Positions 17,888-26,150 of a stretch of DNA of 64,000 nucleotides are shown one piece after another. Source of the DNA: Candidatus Thiodiazotropha sp. CDECU1 (lineage in GTDB: Bacteria > Pseudomonadota > Gammaproteobacteria > Chromatiales > Chromatiaceae); the NCBI RefSeq assembly GCF_963455295.1, contig NZ_OY734020.1, positions 3,596,001-3,660,000 on the forward strand, written 5' to 3'. Every line of letters begins with the position of its first letter. The first letter of the stretch is position 1. The translations under genes were made by a program, and so were the position numbers. The notes beneath the pieces were generated by a model. That model was not told the DNA's origin, did not search any database, and worked only from the letters and a program-made list of their open reading frames with translations.

Positions 17888-18076
17888 GACTAAATTAGTT
17901 CCTACTAATAATTTCACATGCAATTGTTTACATGGTATTTTTTGCATTGACATTCGACTTGACGTAACATCCTCCAGTCTAGAAAAAATACCCTGTATGC
18001 AGCAAAATTGATGGGGTAGCAAAAAACGACACTGGGGAAGCTGACAACTTTCCTTGGATAATATTGAGGGTGGAGT

Positions 18077-18649
18077 ATGTTCAAAGAGCGTGCTGGCTAC
18101 AGATCCGCGGGTAAAATATCTATAATTTTAGCGGGCATTATTTTCATTGGTGGCATCATATTCTCTGGCCTGTTCAGCATGGGCCTTGCCTACACTAATG
18201 AGATGGAGTTTTGTACATCCTGTCACTCTATGAAAGTCAATCTTGAAGAGTATAAAGAGACTCTGCACTATAAGAATGCTTCGGGTGTACAGGCTACCTG
18301 TTCGGATTGCCATGTACCGAAACCCTTTATCCCGAAGATGATCGCCAAGGTCATGGCTGCCAAGGATGTGTATCATGAGATCATGGGCACTATAGACACC
18401 AGGGAAAAGTATGAGGCCCACCGTTGGGATATGGCGACAAGGGTTTGGGAAAAGATGCGCGCTTCAGACTCCCGTGAGTGCCGCTCCTGCCATGAGTTTA
18501 CCAATATGGACCTGAGTGAGCAGGATCGCAGCGCCCGCAAACGCCACCCGAAGGCAATGGACGAGGGCAAGGCCTGTATCGATTGCCATAAAGGTGTCGC
18601 ACACGAGGAACCGGATGAGCCAGAAGAAGAAGAAACTGATGAGTCTTGA
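18077..18649 (+). CDS. NapC/NirT-family tetraheme cytochrome c
   Basis: 190 aa. One N-terminal membrane anchor (about 13-38) precedes four CxxCH heme sites at residues 46-50, 75-79, 135-139 and 167-171. The first, EFCTSCHSM, is typical of NapC/NirT proteins, which take electrons from quinol and pass them to periplasmic partners. The C-terminus is strongly acidic (EEPDEPEEEETDES). No nitrate or nitrite reductase gene is adjacent; the neighbours are an ankyrin protein and fccAB. Its redox partner may therefore belong to the sulfur system, which is an inference. Confidence 0.9.
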   Translation: MFKERAGYRSAGKISIILAGIIFIGGIIFSGLFSMGLAYTNEMEFCTSCHSMKVNLEEYKETLHYKNASGVQATCSDCHVPKPFIPKMIAKVMAAKDVYHEIMGTIDTREKYEAHRWDMATRVWEKMRASDSRECRSCHEFTNMDLSEQDRSARKRHPKAMDEGKACIDCHKGVAHEEPDEPEEEETDES

Positions 18650-18729
18650 CCGGTCTGAAAACTGCTTTGCAATAATTTAACGGCTTCTCTTAGATGAAAT
18701 ATGAAGTTAAGTCTCCTTACAGGAATGCA

Positions 18730-19662
18730 ATGAAAAACACCAGACTGCTCTTTGCAATCATTGTGATTCTTCTGACAACACCCCTGTATGGTGGTGATAC
18801 ACAGGACGAGAAAGACCTGCGCCTGGCCGCTAGCGTTGGCGATGTTGAGTCCATGACAGTCCTGTTGGACAAAGGCCTCCCGGTCGACACTGCAAACAAG
18901 TTCGGCAAGACCGCCCTGATGATGGCGGTGGAGAACGATAATTTCGAAGCGGTGGTACTGCTGCTGAATCGTGGTGCGGATGTGAATGCGCGGACCAAGG
19001 TCGGCTGCACGGCATTGACCTTCGCCGCTGAGAACGGCCATCCTGCCCTGACAGCCATGCTGTTGGAACGTGGCGCATACATTCATGATCGCACCCGGGC
19101 CGGTTGGGATGCACTGATGATTTCGTCCCGCTATGGCATAACCGATATGGTCGAACAGTTACTTTTCAAGGGGGCCGACCCCAAGGCTTCTGACAAGCAT
19201 GGTCACAACGCCTTGATGATGGCAGCAGAAAAAGGACACACCGACACCTGTGCTATGCTGCTCAAACATGGCGCTGAAATCGACAGCCGGGACAGAAACG
19301 GTTCAACAGCATTGATACTTGCCGCCGATAGCGGCCATAACGATGTGGTTAAAACCCTCATCGACCACTATGCGGACGTTAATGCTCAAGACCAGGATGG
19401 GGCTACCGCTTTGATCTGGGCTGTAGGTCAGGACAGATTAGAGACAACGAGATTGCTGCTCGAGGGCGGTGCCGATATTAATCTGGCGGATGCTGACGGC
19501 ATTACAGCATTGATGGAAGCTGCAAGAAAAGGTTCAAAGCCGATGGTGAAGCTGCTGCTTCAACACGGCGCAAACAAAATGAATAAAGACAATGAGGGCC
19601 ACACTGCCCTGGACATCGCTAAAAAGAAAAAGCATGTCGAGGTTGCGAGCCTTCTAAAATAA
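18730..19662 (+). CDS. Periplasmic ankyrin-repeat protein
   Basis: The ATG at 18730 is preferred because AGGA lies 6 nt before it and a signal peptide follows at once (MKNTRLLFAIIVILLTTPLYGG). The alternative ATG at 18694 adds 12 residues with no ribosome binding site. The 310-aa protein is almost wholly ankyrin repeats, about eight, with the usual GxTALMxAxxxGHxxxVxxLLxxGAD pattern. It probably binds partner proteins in the periplasm. Its place between the tetraheme cytochrome and fccAB suggests a role in assembling or organising the electron-transfer complex, but this is speculative. Confidence 0.88.
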   Translation: MKNTRLLFAIIVILLTTPLYGGDTQDEKDLRLAASVGDVESMTVLLDKGLPVDTANKFGKTALMMAVENDNFEAVVLLLNRGADVNARTKVGCTALTFAAENGHPALTAMLLERGAYIHDRTRAGWDALMISSRYGITDMVEQLLFKGADPKASDKHGHNALMMAAEKGHTDTCAMLLKHGAEIDSRDRNGSTALILAADSGHNDVVKTLIDHYADVNAQDQDGATALIWAVGQDRLETTRLLLEGGADINLADADGITALMEAARKGSKPMVKLLLQHGANKMNKDNEGHTALDIAKKKKHVEVASLLK

Positions 19663-19847
19663 AAAGGGCATTACCCAGGTGGGGGAACGCGTTTCCCAAT
19701 AATTGCCTTACATGAGGCGTGGAGGATACCCATCTGAGTCTACTGCAACAGGAACAGTCCTAATCACTGCTCCGGTTCGAACGGCAGGGCGCACCTTGTA
19801 CCCTGTTCTAATAATGTAAGCCTGTTTTCAATACCAAAGGAGGTAAC

Positions 19848-20465
19848 ATGGCGTACAAAAAACTACAGAGAGCCCTGATCGGCGCACTGGTTATCGGTGC
19901 TTCATCTGCGGCCTTCGCTGCTGACAAGCCCAAGACGATGACGGGCGCCAGTGCCAATATGCTGGCCGTTACCTGTGCTGGTTGCCATGGCACTAACGGT
20001 GCAAGCGCAGGCCCGGCCACCCCGAGCATTGCCGGAATCTCCGCTATCTACTTCGAAGAAGTAATGCTGGGTTTCAAAGATGGCTCGATTAAAAACACCA
20101 TCATGGGTCGTATCGCCAAAGGCTATTCCGATGACGAGATCAAGGCCATGGGCGAACTCTTCAGCAAACAACCCTTCGTTGTAGCCAAGCAAGACTTCGA
20201 TGCCAAGCTAGCCAAGAAAGGTGCCAAGCTGCATGACAAGTATTGCGAAAAGTGTCATGCCGAGGGTGGTACTTCAGCGGAAGACGATTCCGGCATCCTG
20301 ATGGGTCAGCTGACACCTTATCTTCACTACACCATGTCCGATTACAAGGCGGGTGATCGTGAGATGACGAAGAAGATGAAGAAAAAAGTCAACCAGTTGA
20401 TCAAGAAAGAGGGCGATGCCGGCTTCGAGGCGCTCTTCAACTACTATGCCCAAGGCAAGAAATAA
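19848..20465 (+). CDS. fccA: Flavocytochrome c sulfide dehydrogenase, diheme cytochrome subunit
   Basis: 205 aa with a signal peptide (cleavage near AAFAADK) and two heme sites, CAGCH at 43-47 and CEKCH at 133-137, in two cytochrome c4-like halves. A very strong ribosome binding site (AAAGGAGGT) precedes the ATG. The next gene encodes the flavoprotein subunit, so this is the cytochrome that accepts electrons from it and passes them to the respiratory or photosynthetic chain. FccAB oxidises sulfide to sulfur or polysulfide in the periplasm. Confidence 0.92.
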   Translation: MAYKKLQRALIGALVIGASSAAFAADKPKTMTGASANMLAVTCAGCHGTNGASAGPATPSIAGISAIYFEEVMLGFKDGSIKNTIMGRIAKGYSDDEIKAMGELFSKQPFVVAKQDFDAKLAKKGAKLHDKYCEKCHAEGGTSAEDDSGILMGQLTPYLHYTMSDYKAGDREMTKKMKKKVNQLIKKEGDAGFEALFNYYAQGKK

Positions 20466-20481
20466 GAGGGGAATAAGAGAT

Positions 20482-21780
20482 ATGAAGATTACCCGAAGAG
20501 GATTTGTTAAAGGCGCGGGTGCGGCTACTGCCATAGGCATGATGGGCACCCCCTATATTGCCATGGGCGCTTCCAAGAAGGTTGTGGTTGTCGGCGGCGG
20601 TACCGGTGGTGCCACTGCGGCAAAGTATCTGCGTATGGCCGATCCGAACATCGAAGTTACCTTGATCGAAGCCAACAAGCACTACTACACATGCTACATG
20701 TCCAATGAAGTACTGGGTGGTGGACGCAGCATCGATTCCATTAAGTTCGGCTACAGCGGACTAGGTGGTCATGGCGTCAAAGTGGTCCATGATGTGGTCA
20801 CCGAAATCGACGCCAAGGGCCAAACCGTAAAGACAGCCGGAGGTCAAAGCTTCGCTTACGACCGCTGCATCGTTGCACCTGGTATCGACTTCAAGTGGGA
20901 AGGCATCGAGGGCTACGACGCCAAGGTTGCCGAGGATATTCCTCACGCCTGGAAGGCTGGTTCTCAGACCGTCACCCTGCGTAAGCAATTGGAAGCCATG
21001 AAGGATGGCGGCACAGTCGTCATTGCACCACCAGGCAATCCATTCCGTTGCCCTCCCGGACCCTACGAGCGTGCCTCTCAGATTGCACACTACCTGCAAC
21101 AGCACAAGCCGAAGTCGAAGATCATCATCCTCGATCCAAAGCCGAAATTTTCCAAGATGGGTCTCTTCACCCAGGGCTGGAAAGCACTCTACGGCTATGA
21201 GACCGACAACTCAATGATCGAGTGGCGTGGCAGTGCCCAGGGTTCCAACGACAATGCCGTTGTCAAGGTGGACGCAGGTTCCAGATCTGTCACTACCGGT
21301 TTTGATGACACCGTCAAGGCTGACGTTCTGAACGTCATCCCCAACCAGAAGGCAGGTAAGATTGCCTTCGCCGCGGGTCTGACCAATGACAGCGGCTGGT
21401 GCCCCATCAACCTGCACACCTTCGAGTCCACCATTCACAAAAACATCCATGTGATCGGTGATGCCTCGATTGCCAAGGGTATGCCGAAATCCGGTTACGC
21501 CGCCAACTCTGAAGCCAAGGTCTGCGCCGCAAGCGTTGCAGCCCTGCTGAACGGTCAAGAGCCCGGCACACCGGCCTATGTCAACACCTGCTACTCCATC
21601 GTTGGCAAGGACTGGGGTATCTCAGTTGCGGCTGTCTATCAGCTGGCCGAGGACGGCTCAAAGATCACCAAGGTATCTGGTGGCTTGACCCCAACCGAGG
21701 CAACACCGGAGATGCGTGCACGGGAAGTTGCATACGCCCACAGCTGGTTTACAAATATCACCAACGATATCTTCATGTAA
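20482..21780 (+). CDS. fccB: Flavocytochrome c sulfide dehydrogenase, flavoprotein subunit
   Basis: The start at 20482 gives a twin-arginine signal ([11 protein letters not shown]) and 432 aa. A dinucleotide-binding motif, [14 protein letters not shown], follows. Cys71 (YTCYMSNE) corresponds after signal removal to the covalent FAD cysteine (Cys42) of the Allochromatium enzyme. Cys190 ([10 protein letters not shown]) and Cys370 (NTCYS) fit its redox disulfide (Cys161/Cys337). The C-terminal part carries the sulfide-dehydrogenase flavin-binding domain. Located 16 bp after fccA and followed by a strong terminator, it forms a two-gene operon. The predicted reaction is sulfide oxidation with electrons passed to FccA. 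Confidence 0.95.
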   Translation: MKITRRGFVKGAGAATAIGMMGTPYIAMGASKKVVVVGGGTGGATAAKYLRMADPNIEVTLIEANKHYYTCYMSNEVLGGGRSIDSIKFGYSGLGGHGVKVVHDVVTEIDAKGQTVKTAGGQSFAYDRCIVAPGIDFKWEGIEGYDAKVAEDIPHAWKAGSQTVTLRKQLEAMKDGGTVVIAPPGNPFRCPPGPYERASQIAHYLQQHKPKSKIIILDPKPKFSKMGLFTQGWKALYGYETDNSMIEWRGSAQGSNDNAVVKVDAGSRSVTTGFDDTVKADVLNVIPNQKAGKIAFAAGLTNDSGWCPINLHTFESTIHKNIHVIGDASIAKGMPKSGYAANSEAKVCAASVAALLNGQEPGTPAYVNTCYSIVGKDWGISVAAVYQLAEDGSKITKVSGGLTPTEATPEMRAREVAYAHSWFTNITNDIFM

Positions 21781-21810
21781 GCCGACTGAAGCCAAGGATT
21801 GGCGCAATAA

Positions 21811-21838
21811 AAAAGCGGGGTTCAACCCCGCTTTTTTT
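21811..21838 (+). terminator. Rho-independent terminator after fccAB
   Basis: AAAGCGGGG-TTCA-ACCCCGCTTT forms a stable GC stem followed by a T-run, 31 bp after the fccB stop. Confidence 0.9.
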
Positions 21839-21910
21839 ATTCCCCTAAGAAATCGGTTAAACACCGATGACTAAACTTTTATGCCCGCTCATTGGGTATA
21901 AACTGTCTGG

Positions 21911-22687
21911 CTATTTCGGGCGCATAGGCCTGACAGGCCGCCTATCGATGGCGTAACCGGCACCTGAGTGCAGATCTGCCGGCCTGGCAAAATTGGGAAA
22001 GTCGGGATTTCGCCATCCCTCTTTAGCAATCTTTTCCGACGGTGGTTTGATGCGTGATACATAGTCGAGCACCGCGCGTATATCCCGATGGGTGAAGTTA
22101 TGAATCTGCTTGACCATCTTTTTATCCGCATTCCGACGACGCTCAAGTTTTATCCATTCGAACTGGCGCAGCAGATAGCGATAGTGTTGACCATAGATAG
22201 CCGGGATATGATCCTCCAGATTACCCTCCCCCATATCACCATGACACTCGGTACAGTTGTCCTGGTAGAGCGCCTTACCCCTTTCAAGGTCATTACCGTG
22301 TCCCACCCCATTGTATGGTGACATGGGCAAGCGTGAGATATAGGCGGCCACATCGGCGATCTCCTGCGCTCCCCCAAGCAGGGTTGGTGAGGTGAACGGC
22401 AACATGGTTGGATTGTCTCTGTTTCGGGCGCGAATATCAGCCAACTGTTTGATCAGTACAGTCGGCAGCTGACCGGCCACCTGGGGATAGGCGCCGCTTT
22501 CGAGACCCCATCCTTCCGGTGTATGGCAGACAGAGCAGATTCTGTAAACCCGCTTGCCATTTTCAATATTCGGCGTCAGTTCCAATGCCTGTTCATATTC
22601 GCGCATTGCATCGCTGGCGGGTTCTGCAACCGCTTGCCCCGTCAGCATCATGACCACTGAGGAGACTACCAAGATAGACTTTCTCAT
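21911..22687 (-). CDS. Periplasmic diheme cytochrome c
   Basis: 258 aa with a signal peptide (cleavage near QAVAEP) and two class I heme sites: CSVCH at 51-55 and CTECH at 145-149. Each is followed by cytochrome c4-like phrases (YPQVAGQLPTVLIKQLADIRARN; IPAIYGQHYRYLLRQFEWIK) and axial-Met candidates (NPTMLPF, NADKKMV). It is transcribed toward fccB, with the fcc terminator between. A similar diheme protein lies on the opposite strand 500 bp away. It probably shuttles electrons between the sulfide dehydrogenase and terminal oxidases; this is inferred from location. Confidence 0.9.
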   Translation of the reverse strand: MRKSILVVSSVVMMLTGQAVAEPASDAMREYEQALELTPNIENGKRVYRICSVCHTPEGWGLESGAYPQVAGQLPTVLIKQLADIRARNRDNPTMLPFTSPTLLGGAQEIADVAAYISRLPMSPYNGVGHGNDLERGKALYQDNCTECHGDMGEGNLEDHIPAIYGQHYRYLLRQFEWIKLERRRNADKKMVKQIHNFTHRDIRAVLDYVSRIKPPSEKIAKEGWRNPDFPNFARPADLHSGAGYAIDRRPVRPMRPK

Positions 22688-23192
22688 TGAAACTCCATAT
22701 GTGATTTATCGTTATAGTGCCGTCCCACCAGAAGTAGTACGCCTTTTAATCCACTCAACAACCAGCGTTCTGCCTGATAGCGGTGGACGCCCCGGTTCGG
22801 GCTCCAATCACCGCTTTGGATCTTGTCCAATATAACATTGTAATATAGCGAGGGTATCGCAATGACACAATAAAGAAAGTTCAAATCAGTCTTATTCCAC
22901 CATTTTATTAGTGGTTGAAAGGAATAAGAATAATTGAAAGCGACAGACGATTTTGTGAGAATTGAACGCGATAATAAAAGATCGAATTTAACGATCGACG
23001 GCTCATACAAAGTCGGATTAATAATCCTAATAACAAACCATCAGCCAAGGGTGCCAAGAGGACCAGGAAATCTAATTTGACCTCATTCCTTTAAAGAAAT
23101 GGGGCATGAGTTCTCTTTGCTCCGCTGTTGGATTTATATACCAAAAAAACTTTTTTATAACGACCATCCTCTATAGAAGGAGCCGCAGAACT
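22688..23192. other. Non-coding spacer between divergent cytochrome genes
   Basis: This 505-bp AT-rich spacer must hold the promoters of both cytochrome genes. An open frame on the minus strand (22684-23010) lacks a credible start and ribosome binding site and overlaps the downstream start. No terminator, RNA gene or clear operator was recognised. Confidence 0.4.
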
Positions 23193-23804
23193 ATGAACAG
23201 GCTACTCATAACCCTCCTGTTAACCATCCCCATGTTTGCCCACGCCATCGATCTGGAAAACGGCAAAAAGCAGGCTCGCAGTTGCGCCCTCTGCCATGGC
23301 CATTATGGACAAGGAACTCCAGGGCCCGCCTCACCCAGGCTCGCAGGCACGCCAGCCGGATACATGATCAAGCAGATCGAGGCCTATATCAAAGAAGAGA
23401 GAATCAATCCTCGTATGCTCATCACCTCCTCCCTCCACTCCATCAGCGAGGAGGATATCGACGACATCGCCGCCTACTACGAAAGTGTCAATCTGGATAA
23501 GATCAATCCGGTATTGAATAATATTCCGCTCTGGCCGGGTGATATGGAACTGGGTAAAGAGCTCTATAATGGTGACTGTAAAAGCTGCCACCGGAAAAAC
23601 GGCATGGGTAGATCGCGTAAGGGTATCCCTGCGCTGGCACTGCAATACCCACGCTACCTGTTCCGCCAGATCAAGATGTTCCAGTGGGATAAACGGGTAC
23701 ACGATGACGATCCTGAGGATGAAACCTTCGATGAATTGAAGGACAAAGAGATAGAGGCCCTGCTCGCCTATATCTCATCACTTGCGCCCAATAACAAAAA
23801 GTAA
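23193..23804 (+). CDS. Periplasmic diheme cytochrome c
   Basis: The start at 23193 follows AGAAGGAG and gives a clean signal peptide (MNRLLITLLLTIPMFAHA). An earlier in-frame start at 23106 would hide it. The 203-aa protein has CALCH at 31-35 and CKSCH at 129-133, with PRLAGTPAGYMIKQIEAY and IPALALQYPRYLFRQIKMFQ after each. This cytochrome c4-like two-domain form parallels the diheme protein at 21911-22687. The DUF302 gene follows 50 bp later on the same strand, probably in one operon. Confidence 0.9.
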   Translation: MNRLLITLLLTIPMFAHAIDLENGKKQARSCALCHGHYGQGTPGPASPRLAGTPAGYMIKQIEAYIKEERINPRMLITSSLHSISEEDIDDIAAYYESVNLDKINPVLNNIPLWPGDMELGKELYNGDCKSCHRKNGMGRSRKGIPALALQYPRYLFRQIKMFQWDKRVHDDDPEDETFDELKDKEIEALLAYISSLAPNNKK

Positions 23805-23854
23805 CCCTGACCCATTCACAATAATTTAAGAACCGAAATACTCGGGAGAATGCT

Positions 23855-24361
23855 ATGAAATCGATACAAGCACTGGGACTCGCTCTGGTGTTGGGCCTGA
23901 TCTCTACAACTGTAGTGGCTGGGGATCAACCTGAAATCAACATCACCGACATCAATCAGACAGTCGTGCAGATGAGCGTCAAGGATGGGATCACCAAGGA
24001 TGACGCTATACAGGCATTGATGTCCCGCGCCGCGGAGATCAACCTGAAATACGTAGCCAGACAAGAGGTATCAAAAGAGCTGGAGGCACGGGGACTTAAA
24101 ACCCCATATCTGGACATCTTTCAGTTCTGTAATCCGGAAGATGCGCGCAAGATGATCATGCATGATCCCATCTATGCCGCTTATATGCCCTGCCGTATCG
24201 CCATGGTGGAGGACAAAAAGGGCAAGCTCTGGCTGATGATGTTGAATCTGGACATGCTGATCAACAGTGAACTTCTACCACCAGAACTGACCGAGATCGC
24301 CATTCGGGTCAACCAGGCGATGCTCGACGTGATGGTTGCCGGTGCGACCGGGGAGTTCTGA
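23855..24361 (+). CDS. Secreted DUF302-domain protein
   Basis: 168 aa with a signal peptide (MKSIQALGLALVLGLISTTVVA). The domain has DAIQALMSRAAEINLKYVA, then FQFCNPEDARKMIMHDPIYAAYMPCRIAMVEDKKGKLWL and the closing LNLDMLI. DUF302 members are small dimeric proteins of unknown role, repeatedly found near sulfur-oxidation and redox genes. It follows a diheme cytochrome and ends the sulfide-oxidation cluster. A second, cytoplasmic DUF302 gene occurs at 48685-49068. Confidence 0.85.
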   Translation: MKSIQALGLALVLGLISTTVVAGDQPEINITDINQTVVQMSVKDGITKDDAIQALMSRAAEINLKYVARQEVSKELEARGLKTPYLDIFQFCNPEDARKMIMHDPIYAAYMPCRIAMVEDKKGKLWLMMLNLDMLINSELLPPELTEIAIRVNQAMLDVMVAGATGEF

Positions 24362-24530
24362 TTCACCGCAACTGGACGCGAATCACCGCAAATTAACGCA
24401 AAAAAATGTTAGAAATTCTTTTGTATCGGGTTACTGCCACAAAGGCATGGATTGGCTTGAAAGCAATGCTTTTCCCTTTTTATATTTGCGAGTCTTGGCG
24501 GTGATTTGCGTTAATTCGCGGCTTGAATCG
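24362..24530. repeat. Imperfect inverted repeat (TTAACGC/GCGTTAA type)
   Basis: GCGAATCACCGCAAATTAACGC at the left is mirrored at about 24497-24525 by GGCGGTGATTTGCGTTAATT. The two arms share CACCGC, GCAAAT and TTAACGC blocks in part-shuffled order. The element fills the space between two convergent genes. It looks like a dispersed palindromic element rather than a terminator. Confidence 0.45.
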
Positions 24531-24983
24531 TTAACCGATACTCTCCGCCATGTTGGCCTGAAAGATCGCCTTGTGGATGTCACCCAGGCTGAGCATTCCC
24601 ACCAGTTGCCCGGCATCGGCAACAGGAATCCGGCGGAACTTGTGGCGAACCATGATGGTGGCGGCACGCAGTATGTGCATGTCGGGGCTGACCGTAATCA
24701 CACTTGGGGTCATGAGATCGGACACCTTGAGATTCACCACATCCTTATACTGCAGCATCATACTGTCGTAGTCTGGTGAGGATATTCCATCCATGATCTC
24801 CTCCAGGGTGGGAAACATCCGATGCAATACATCCTTCTCTGCAATTATGCCAATTAATTTATCATCCTCCACCACCGGAAGACCGCTGTAACGAAACAGG
24901 CACATTAGAGAAACCACCTCCAGAAGCTTGGTATCCGGCGTCACCGTTTTAGGTGTTCTTGTCATGATTTCGCTTACCAGCAT
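24531..24983 (-). CDS. CBS-domain pair protein
   Basis: 150 aa consisting of two CBS motifs in tandem. The first is VSEIMTRTPKTVTPDTKLLEVVSLM ... GLPVVEDDKLIGIIAEKDVLHRM, the second VSDLMTPSVITVSPDMHILRAATIMVRHKFRRIPVADAGQLVGMLSLGDI. A strong GAGGAG site precedes the ATG. CBS pairs bind adenosine nucleotides and act as energy sensors. With no fused catalytic domain the target is unknown. It is monocistronic and convergent with the DUF302 gene. Confidence 0.9.
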   Translation of the reverse strand: MLVSEIMTRTPKTVTPDTKLLEVVSLMCLFRYSGLPVVEDDKLIGIIAEKDVLHRMFPTLEEIMDGISSPDYDSMMLQYKDVVNLKVSDLMTPSVITVSPDMHILRAATIMVRHKFRRIPVADAGQLVGMLSLGDIHKAIFQANMAESIG

Positions 24984-25142
24984 TTAAAAACTCCTCGTCA
25001 GTTCAACTGTATTTTAGTTATCCAAGCCCTGAACCACATCAAGCTATCATTCGCTGATGATTGCCACCCTATCGTCCAGATTGACAATCCAGGGACGCAA
25101 GCCCTTAAACGCAAGATATACATCCAGGACTTGTTCTGAGCT

Positions 25143-25411
25143 TAGGGCCTGTTAACACTAATCCAATGCACTCTGTTGTGCCTGAAAGAGCGCCAATCAA
25201 GGCGCGAGGAGAGAAGTTTGGTCACTCCAAATGAACGACGAGCAACGCTGAGTGGCGCTCTTTCAGGCGCAACCCGAAGGGCTGGGGCTGTTTTTGCGCC
25301 CAGCGGCGTTATCATTCGCTCATGTAGCCGGGCTACACCACGCTCATTCTGCCTTGCTGGGTGCAAAAACAGCCCCAGCAGAGTGCATTGGATTAGTGTT
25401 AACAGGCCCTA
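25143..25411. mobile_element. MITE-like element with 33-bp perfect inverted repeats and nested hairpins
   Basis: The 269-bp element begins TAGGGCCTGTTAACA at 25143 and ends with the exact reverse complement at 25411; the terminal repeats (25143-25175, 25379-25411) are identical over 33 bp. Inside are a 15-bp perfect inverted repeat (25181-25195 with 25253-25267), a 24-bp one with a single mismatch (25281-25304 with 25356-25379), and a small palindrome (25324-25337). It has no coding capacity. The transcript would fold into a highly branched structure. The 10-bp end sequence recurs as a bare palindrome at 38952-38973. Confidence 0.8.
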
Positions 25412-25772
25412 GTTAAATATTGTTGTTTTCCAGGCTCTTAACAATACGCATTCTGGATGTGGTTGCCAACCCTTTTCCCACCCCCGGGCGCATCGGCCAC
25501 TGCATCAAATTCACCGGCCGTGGGAAAAGTCCCGGTTGTAAATGACTACCTTGGCAGATATCCACGGCACCACTCGGTAGATGATGTGGATTTGTATCTG
25601 GAGAGCCTGGAATCAAACAATATCACAGGAACAAAATTCCTGATTATCAGGCAGCATGTCTACCCCAATCTAAAATCCTCAACCCTCCCTGTCCAAGCGA
25701 TCCCCCGGGGTGACTTTCACCTGGCAATGTAAGCTAATGATTTAACGGAAAAAGGAGATAACAATCCATAGC

Positions 25773-25813
25773 TTATCCACAATTCACGCACAGACTGGAG
25801 CTGCTTTTCCACA
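25773..25813 (+). promoter_or_regulatory. Two DnaA boxes upstream of nrdA
   Basis: TTATCCACA (25773-25781) is the perfect consensus DnaA box. TTTTCCACA (25805-25813) fits the relaxed form TTWTNCACA. They lie 32 bp apart, directly upstream of the NrdR boxes and promoter of nrdAB. In E. coli, DnaA controls nrdAB through boxes in a similar position, so the same link to replication is likely here. Confidence 0.6.
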
Positions 25814-25820
25814 ACTTCAT

Positions 25821-25868
25821 ACACAATATATTGTGGTTGACATCGAGCAAATAGGATATATATTGTGT
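25821..25868 (+). promoter_or_regulatory. nrdAB promoter with paired NrdR boxes
   Basis: Box 1 is ACACAATATATTGTGG (25821-25836). Box 2 is AGGATATATATTGTGT (25853-25868), 32 bp later, about three helical turns, the usual NrdR layout. A sigma-70 promoter overlaps them: TTGACA at 25837-25842 and TATATT at 25859-25864 with 16 bp between. NrdR bound at both boxes would block polymerase. The rest of the 25412-26150 leader, including about 280 bp before nrdA, shows no convincing gene. Confidence 0.78.
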
Positions 25869-26150
25869 TTACTGGTTTTGAAGTCCGAATCCTGTTTCCC
25901 ACTTCAACAATCAGATAACAAGGCCGGAGATAACCGGCCGGGATGAGATAAAGACCAGCCTCCGGAACAGCCGTTCCCATGGCAACAGGCTTGACGCAGA
26001 CAGGGGATGCAGCGATCCGCACACACCGGCCACCCTGTCAGCCGAATAAAGACAACAATGTAACCACCAACAGACAATCGACAGCCAGGACAGTCAGTTC
26101 ATAGACCCGGCGCAATAATGGCTACGATGCGAACATATTCAGGAGAAGAG

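Noticed and set aside
22684-23010. Minus-strand frame upstream of the diheme cytochrome gene
   Set aside because: It overlaps the cytochrome start, has no ribosome binding site, and half of it is AT-rich promoter-like sequence. A short real peptide cannot be excluded.
25457-25732. 91-codon plus-strand frame between the MITE and nrdA
   Set aside because: It has no ribosome binding site and no recognisable motif, and it starts right beside the element. It was treated as non-coding leader.
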